NCBI GenBank assembly: GCA_964422785.1
Contig: CAYRCJ010000036.1
Coordinates: 1 to 7,720 of the forward strand
DNA length: 7,720 nucleotides
Reading direction: 5' to 3'
Source of the DNA: CAYRCJ01 sp964422785
Lineage (GTDB): Bacteria; Patescibacteriota; Minisyncoccia; UBA11713; 2-01-FULL-45-33
The notes beneath the pieces were generated by a model. It saw nothing but the letters and a program-made list of their open reading frames with translations, did not search any database and was not told the origin of the DNA. Below are positions 4,767-7,720 of the stretch, piece by piece. Position numbers and translations under genes: made by a program. The first letter of the stretch is position 1; each line of letters opens with the position of its first letter.

Positions 4767-5054
4767 TTACTCTTTGTCTACAGGTTTTATTTTTTTGGAA
4801 AAAACGTAAAGGTAAAGAATTTCCAAAATCCCCAAAGTGTTTATCACCAAAAGCGCCACAAACCAGGTGCTTTCTCCGCGCCTGGCCGCGTGCCATAGCG
4901 CCATTCCCTTCCAAACCAAAGACCAGGCGACAACCAATGCCAAAATTACGCCGCCCAAAAATATCTTCTCTAAGAATCCGCCTACCACCGGAGCCATCCA
5001 TGAAAAATTTTGGTAGTAGCCGTTCGCAAAAAAACTATTTGAAAAATATTGCAT
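4767..5054 (-). CDS. DUF5652 family small membrane protein
   Basis: This 95-residue protein has two transmembrane segments (about 31-48 and 65-85) joined by a short cytosolic or exposed loop, WKGMALWHAARRGESTWF at 48-65. The following INTLGILEILYLYVF is conserved in the DUF5652 family, which I associate mainly with CPR bacteria. The role is unknown. The C-terminus is short and charged (KKIKPVDKE). It starts 25 nt after the dut stop on the same strand and probably shares its transcript. No ribosome binding site is visible in the AT-rich stretch before the ATG. Confidence 0.75.
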   Translation of the reverse strand: MQYFSNSFFANGYYQNFSWMAPVVGGFLEKIFLGGVILALVVAWSLVWKGMALWHAARRGESTWFVALLVINTLGILEILYLYVFSKKIKPVDKE

Positions 5055-5079
5055 AAATTTTTATTAAATTAATAATTAA

Positions 5080-5511
5080 CTATTTCGACCCGGTGGTGCC
5101 AAACCCCCCGCGGGATTTGTTTTCCAAATCGTCCACCTCCTGCCAATCCGCTTTTTCGTACGCCTTAAAAATCCCCTGCACCAATCTCTCTCCTCTTTCA
5201 ATCGCCACCTCTTTATCCGAAAAATTATAAATCGCCGCCTGGTATTCATCTTCGTTGCCGCAAAAATCTCTGTCGCCTATCGCGACTCCGTTTGCCAGCA
5301 TCAAGCCTTTTTTATGAAGCGAGGATCTTGCGGCAAGCATAAGCATGTGCCCCACCGGCGGCTCGAGAGCCACATTGAGCGGCACTCTTACCACGCCGTG
5401 CGGCAAAACTGTCAGCGACCTTCTGGAAAATAAATCAAACGCCACGGCTCCTTCAGTTTTATATTCCGGAAGCGCCAAGGATTTGTCTATTCTTTTAATC
5501 CGTACCTGCAT
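5080..5511 (-). CDS. dut: dUTP diphosphatase (dUTPase), divergent
   Basis: It hydrolyses dUTP to dUMP and pyrophosphate, keeping uracil out of DNA and feeding dTMP synthesis. The 143 residues fit the trimeric family. Motif I is GAVAFDLFS at 21-29, motif II AARSSLHKKG at 60-69, motif IV GERLVQG at 107-113 and motif V RGGFGTTGS at 134-142, the glycine-rich lid. Motif III, normally like GVIDSDYRGE, reads GDRDFCGNEDE at 79-89: Phe83 stands where the uracil-contacting Tyr is usual and there appears to be a short insertion. The related dCTP deaminases are a less likely alternative because motif V is intact. The ATG is placed for a leaderless message by an extended -10 box. Confidence 0.85.
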   Translation of the reverse strand: MQVRIKRIDKSLALPEYKTEGAVAFDLFSRRSLTVLPHGVVRVPLNVALEPPVGHMLMLAARSSLHKKGLMLANGVAIGDRDFCGNEDEYQAAIYNFSDKEVAIERGERLVQGIFKAYEKADWQEVDDLENKSRGGFGTTGSK

Positions 5512-5517
5512 TTTTTT

Positions 5518-5526
5518 ATTTTAGCA
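5518..5526 (-). promoter_or_regulatory. Extended -10 promoter for dut
   Basis: TGCTAAAAT followed by six A and the ATG places the transcription start at or next to the start codon. There is no ribosome binding site. The upstream DNA is the decayed tRNA-Arg 3' end. Confidence 0.55.
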
Positions 5527-5528
5527 CC

Positions 5529-5555
5529 TTTGTGCCCTCGAGAGGAATTGCCTCT
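5529..5555 (-). pseudogene. Decayed 3' end of tRNA-Arg
   Basis: Positions 5529-5550 are identical to 5653-5674 over 22 nt, covering the acceptor 3' strand, the discriminator and half of the T-arm of tRNA-Arg(CCT). The match continues after a 2-nt deletion that shortens the T-loop to CAATT. No other part of a tRNA is recognisable here. Confidence 0.75.
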
Positions 5556-5611
5556 CCCTTCGGTCGAGACCTCATCACTTCGTGATTTCGGCCTTCGGTT
5601 CAATCCCTCAT
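5556..5611. other. Non-coding spacer rich in small hairpins
   Basis: I see no gene. It contains ATCAC-TTC-GTGAT, a short hairpin, and CCTTCGG twice (at about 5557 and 5592). It lies between the decayed tRNA-Arg end and the tRNA-Arg terminator and may be debris of a larger element. Confidence 0.4.
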
Positions 5612-5656
5612 CAAAACAAAAAAATGATATCCTCGCGGTATCATTTTTTTGTTTTG
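5612..5656 (-). terminator. Strong terminator of tRNA-Arg, bidirectional in shape
   Basis: An 18-bp perfect inverted repeat (CAAAACAAAAAAATGATA and its complement) surrounds a 9-nt centre in which CC and GG can also pair. It begins directly after the tRNA-Arg discriminator. Both flanks give T-tracts, so it could stop transcription from either side. Confidence 0.85.
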
Positions 5657-5728
5657 TGCCCTCGAGAGGAATTGAACCTCTATCTACCCCTTAGGACGGG
5701 GCTGTTCTATCCGTTGAACTACGAGGGC
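5657..5728 (-). tRNA. tRNA-Arg (anticodon CCT)
   Basis: This is a complete 72-nt cloverleaf. Acceptor GCCCTCG pairs perfectly with CGAGGGC. The D-arm is GTTC/GAAC with loop AACGGATA. The anticodon arm is GCCCC/GGGGT with loop GTCCTAA, giving anticodon CCT for AGG codons. The variable region is AGAT, the T-arm AGAGG/CCTCT with loop TTCAATT, and the discriminator A. CCA is not encoded. Confidence 0.93.
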
Positions 5729-5737
5729 GTATGTTTC

Positions 5738-5766
5738 CTTATACAATAAATTTCTGTTATATTAAA
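5738..5766 (-). promoter_or_regulatory. Possible tRNA-Arg promoter
   Basis: TATAAG (5738-5743) lies 9 nt before the tRNA, with a weak TTTAAT (5761-5766) 17 nt upstream of it. It overlaps the divergent protease promoter. Confidence 0.35.
5755..5763 (+). promoter_or_regulatory. Extended -10 promoter for the HtrA-like gene
   Basis: TGTTATATT ends 7 nt before the ATG at 5771, so transcription should start at the start codon. There is no clear -35 and no ribosome binding site. Confidence 0.6.
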
Positions 5767-5770
5767 GCTT

Positions 5771-6820
5771 ATGGATTATCAAGAAAAGATTATAAAAACA
5801 ATCGGGCAGACCCTTCCGGCAGTAATTAGCATTGCCGCATCAAAAGGAATGGAAGACGTCCAGCAAGATTTGGTGAAAATGGGGTTGGATCCGAATCAAT
5901 TCACGGAAAGAATAGAAAACGAAATGGACGAAGAGGGCAAGGTTTCCATATCCGGAGGATCCGGTTTTATTGTAAGCGGAGACGGGATAATACTTACCAA
6001 CAAACACGTAGTGGCCGACAAATCCGCCAGCTACAAAGTAATAATGGGAAAAGAAAAGTATAATGTTGAAATTGTAGGCAAGGATCCGTTGGCGGACATC
6101 GCAATTTTAAAATTAATTGACGCCCCGAAAAATCTTCCTTCAATACCGTTGGGTAATTCACAAAATTTAAAACTCGGCACATGCGTAGTGGCAATAGGAA
6201 ACGCCCTTGGAGAATTTCAAAATACCGTTTCCACGGGGATAGTTTCCGGGCTTTCGCGGTTCCTTTCCGCGGTTACCGATATTGAGGGGCACCAAGAAAA
6301 ATTGCGCGGCCTGATACAGACAGACGCGGCCATCAATCCGGGCAATTCCGGTGGCCCCTTAATAAATATGGAGGGAGAAGTAATTGGAATTAACTCAGCG
6401 GTGGTATTTGGCGCGCAAAACATAGGATTTGCCATACCGATAAACAAAGCAAAAAAAGATCTCGAAGAAATTAAAAAATTCGGCCATATTAGGACGCCGT
6501 TTTTGGGAATCAGATATCTTTTGTTAAATAAAGAAATCGCCAGGCATTTTCAAATTCCCATTGATCATGGAGCCCTGATCATCCGCGAGCATCTTCCAGG
6601 AGATTACGCGGTTTTACCGGGAAGCGCCGCGGAAACAGCCGGGATCAAAGAACACGACATAATTATCGCAGCCAACGGGAAAAACATAACGGAAAAAGAT
6701 ACTTTGGAAGACATGTTGGATAATTCTGCGATCGGGGAAAAATTGGAATTGGAGATTTTAAGAAAAGGGAGAAAGCTGACGGTGAGTTTGGAATTGGAAG
6801 ACCGGGCAAAATTCATTTAG
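5771..6820 (+). CDS. HtrA/Deg-like trypsin-fold serine protease with PDZ domain, no membrane anchor
   Basis: HtrA proteases degrade or hold damaged proteins. The 349 residues hold a trypsin-like domain (about 55-225) with the full triad: H79 in TNKHVV, D109 in LADIAIL and S193 in GNSGGPL. QTDAAINPGNSGGPLIN is the family hallmark. A single PDZ domain follows (about 243-343), starting FLGIRYL and containing GSAAETAGIKEHDIIIAANG, which would sense substrate tails. There is no signal peptide or N-terminal transmembrane segment: the first 50 residues are mixed and acidic, with only a short apolar run at about 14-23. DegS and most HtrAs have such a segment, so a cytoplasmic form or unusual export is implied. 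It is the first plus-strand gene, divergent from tRNA-Arg. Confidence 0.93.
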   Translation: MDYQEKIIKTIGQTLPAVISIAASKGMEDVQQDLVKMGLDPNQFTERIENEMDEEGKVSISGGSGFIVSGDGIILTNKHVVADKSASYKVIMGKEKYNVEIVGKDPLADIAILKLIDAPKNLPSIPLGNSQNLKLGTCVVAIGNALGEFQNTVSTGIVSGLSRFLSAVTDIEGHQEKLRGLIQTDAAINPGNSGGPLINMEGEVIGINSAVVFGAQNIGFAIPINKAKKDLEEIKKFGHIRTPFLGIRYLLLNKEIARHFQIPIDHGALIIREHLPGDYAVLPGSAAETAGIKEHDIIIAANGKNITEKDTLEDMLDNSAIGEKLELEILRKGRKLTVSLELEDRAKFI

Positions 6821-6874
6821 ACAAAACCCTCAAAATAGCATAGATTAAAATCAAACCGCTCCTTGAAGGAAAGT

Positions 6875-7081
6875 ATGCTTTATGTGAAGCGTATTTTGAA
6901 AATCTTGGCGCTCACCGCAGTAAATTATTTAATCCTATGGATCATAATTTACGTAGACGCAAAACTCCCCAACCCCAACATGCTGGCGGTCTGGTATTAT
7001 CATTACCCTATTTGGCCGAAAATATTTATGGCAATTTTTGGCTTAATTTTCGGTACGCTGATGGCCCTTTCGCTTGAGTAA
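6875..7081 (+). CDS. Small two-span membrane protein, unknown
   Basis: I do not recognise this 68-residue protein. It has a basic N-terminus (MLYVKRILK), a first transmembrane segment at about 9-26, a loop with LPNPNMLAVWYYHYPIWPK rich in aromatic residues and prolines, and a second segment at about 50-66. I chose the ATG at 6875 because AAGGA lies 4 nt before it; a TTG at 6863 would place that site inside the gene. It follows the protease by 54 nt with no terminator between, so co-transcription is possible. Confidence 0.7.
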   Translation: MLYVKRILKILALTAVNYLILWIIIYVDAKLPNPNMLAVWYYHYPIWPKIFMAIFGLIFGTLMALSLE

Positions 7082-7084
7082 GAT

Positions 7085-7113
7085 TTGACAAGAAATTATC
7101 TGTGTGCTAAGGA
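7085..7113 (+). promoter_or_regulatory. Possible promoter for the 101- and 67-residue gene pair
   Basis: A perfect TTGACA (7085-7090) lies 3 nt after the stop of the 68-residue gene. With a 17-nt spacer the -10 would be TGC-TAAGGA (7108-7113), a poor match helped by the TG extension. The -35 is clear; the -10 is doubtful. Confidence 0.4.
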
Positions 7114-7138
7114 TATACGAGGAAGAAAGGAGCGGAAA

Positions 7139-7444
7139 ATGAAAAAACAAGGCACCGGCAAAGAAGATTTGAAAGCCGCCTTAGGTATCTTAAAAAATGT
7201 GGCGGGAAGAGAGGCTGGAAAAATTACAAAAAAGGCTCAAGCCGCGTTTCAAAAGATATCTCAGGAAGCGCAAAATATTCTTGTAACAATCACCGACCCG
7301 AAAGAACGTTTTAACAGGGCGGTAAGAGCGCAACGGGACGCCCTTGTAGAGGCGGGGCTCTCTCAAGACCAGGCCGGCAAGATGGCCGCTGAGCTTGTTG
7401 TGGAAGCTCTGAAAGATTCTAACTCAGAGAAGGGAGAAAGATAA
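7139..7444 (+). CDS. Small helical soluble protein, unknown
   Basis: I do not recognise this 101-residue protein. It is strongly charged and lacks aromatic residues except two Phe, with no membrane segment. The composition (Ala, Lys, Glu, Gln) suggests long helices, broken near ITDPKERF at 51-58 and EAGLSQDQAG at 71-80. An AAGGAG site lies 6 nt before the ATG at 7139, the best ribosome binding site in the window. A longer frame from a TTG at 7085 would start inside the TTGACA box and is rejected. Its TAA overlaps the ATG of the next gene by one base, so the pair is probably translationally coupled and may act together, the soluble partner with the membrane partner. That role is inference. Confidence 0.78.
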   Translation: MKKQGTGKEDLKAALGILKNVAGREAGKITKKAQAAFQKISQEAQNILVTITDPKERFNRAVRAQRDALVEAGLSQDQAGKMAAELVVEALKDSNSEKGER

Positions 7445-7647
7445 TGACATTTGCACAGGCCGGGCATAACGCCAAAATTGCGGGCATCATATTGCTTTCC
7501 GTAATCGCGGCGATAATCGGACTGAGAGTCATAAACGTTGCCGTAATAATCTTTTACGCGTTTACATTTTTTATCATTAAAGCTCTTGTATTTTTGGCGA
7601 TCGTACTGGTCGCGCTGGCATTTTTGAAAAATAAATTTAAGATTTGA
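7444..7647 (+). CDS. Small hydrophobic membrane protein, unknown
   Basis: This 67-residue protein is almost entirely membrane-embedded: hydrophobic stretches at about 12-30 and 31-60 make two or three spans, with a short polar N-terminus (MTFAQAGHNAK) and a basic end (LKNKFKI). A GGGAG site precedes the ATG inside the end of the upstream gene, and the stop and start overlap as TAATG. It ends in TGA, showing TGA is a stop here. No family is recognised. Confidence 0.72.
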   Translation: MTFAQAGHNAKIAGIILLSVIAAIIGLRVINVAVIIFYAFTFFIIKALVFLAIVLVALAFLKNKFKI

Positions 7648-7669
7648 AGAAGGTCCCGCAGAGGCTTTC

Positions 7670-7702
7670 ATCCCCCGATATCCATCGGGGGATTTTTGTT
7701 TG
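7670..7702 (+). terminator. Intrinsic terminator of the plus-strand gene cluster
   Basis: ATCCCCCGAT and ATCGGGGGAT form a perfect 10-bp stem with loop ATCC, followed by TTTTTGTTT. The core CCCGATATCCATCGGG (7674-7689) resembles the palindromes at 4675-4692 and 4295-4312. Confidence 0.9.
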
Positions 7703-7705
7703 ACA
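7700..7705 (+). promoter_or_regulatory. -35 box of a promoter leaving the window
   Basis: A perfect TTGACA follows the terminator T-tract directly. Its -10 would fall at or just past the right edge, so only half can be seen. Confidence 0.4.
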
Positions 7706-7720
7706 ATAAAATTGCAATAT

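Noticed and set aside
4708..5001. 97-residue frame overlapping the DUF5652 gene
   Set aside because: It is a shifted frame of a gene with clear family features and ends in the hairpin region.
7085..7138. TTG start for the 101-residue gene
   Set aside because: It lies inside a TTGACA box and an AAGGAG site precedes the ATG at 7139.
7363..7671. Minus-strand 102-residue frame over the small-gene cluster
   Set aside because: It is antisense to two genes with good ribosome binding sites and ends within the terminator region.
1..7720. Alternative genetic code (TGA read as Gly, as in some CPR lineages)
   Set aside because: The 67-residue gene ends naturally at TGA and no gene has in-frame TGA.
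1..7720. CRISPR array
   Set aside because: The repeats seen are pairs or palindromes without regular spacers.

Overview
The window looks like a piece of a small-genome Patescibacteria (Candidate Phyla Radiation) chromosome, most likely Parcubacteria. The clues are compact genes, a DUF5652-type membrane protein, a very small GIY-YIG protein beside tRNA genes, tRNAs mostly without encoded CCA, and a secE-nusG-rplK block with no rplA after it. Some Parcubacteria are known to lack ribosomal protein L1. TGA is used as a normal stop (the 67-residue gene ends in TGA), which argues against the code-25 lineages. The placement rests on recognition of families, not on a search.

Positions 1-5728 are read on the minus strand. 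In transcription order from the centre leftwards: tRNA-Arg(CCT) with a strong terminator; a decayed second copy of the tRNA-Arg 3' end; dut and a DUF5652 gene; a tangled tRNA locus (4263-4717) with a 5' tRNA-Ala-like fragment, a GIY-YIG gene, an intact tRNA-Ala(GGC) and a 3' tRNA-Ala-like fragment; a tandem-domain lycopene-cyclase-like membrane protein; a promoter and hairpin leader feeding secE-nusG-rplK; an unrecognised membrane-anchored 245-residue protein; thymidylate kinase; and the N-terminal two thirds of an amidohydrolase running off the left edge.

Positions 5758-7702 are read on the plus strand. They hold an HtrA-like serine protease without a membrane anchor, then three small uncharacterised genes (membrane, soluble helical, membrane) and a strong terminator.

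The genes are mostly housekeeping: translation and secretion (secE, nusG, rplK, tRNAs), thymidine nucleotide supply and dUTP removal (tmk, dut), and protein quality control (htrA-like). The unusual content lies between them. The tRNA-Ala-like gene is split by about 380 bp carrying a GIY-YIG gene and a complete tRNA-Ala. A palindrome of the form CCCGATNNCCATCGGG occurs three times. A 49-nt terminator cassette is present twice. Several genes have an extended -10 box so close to the ATG that their mRNAs should be leaderless.
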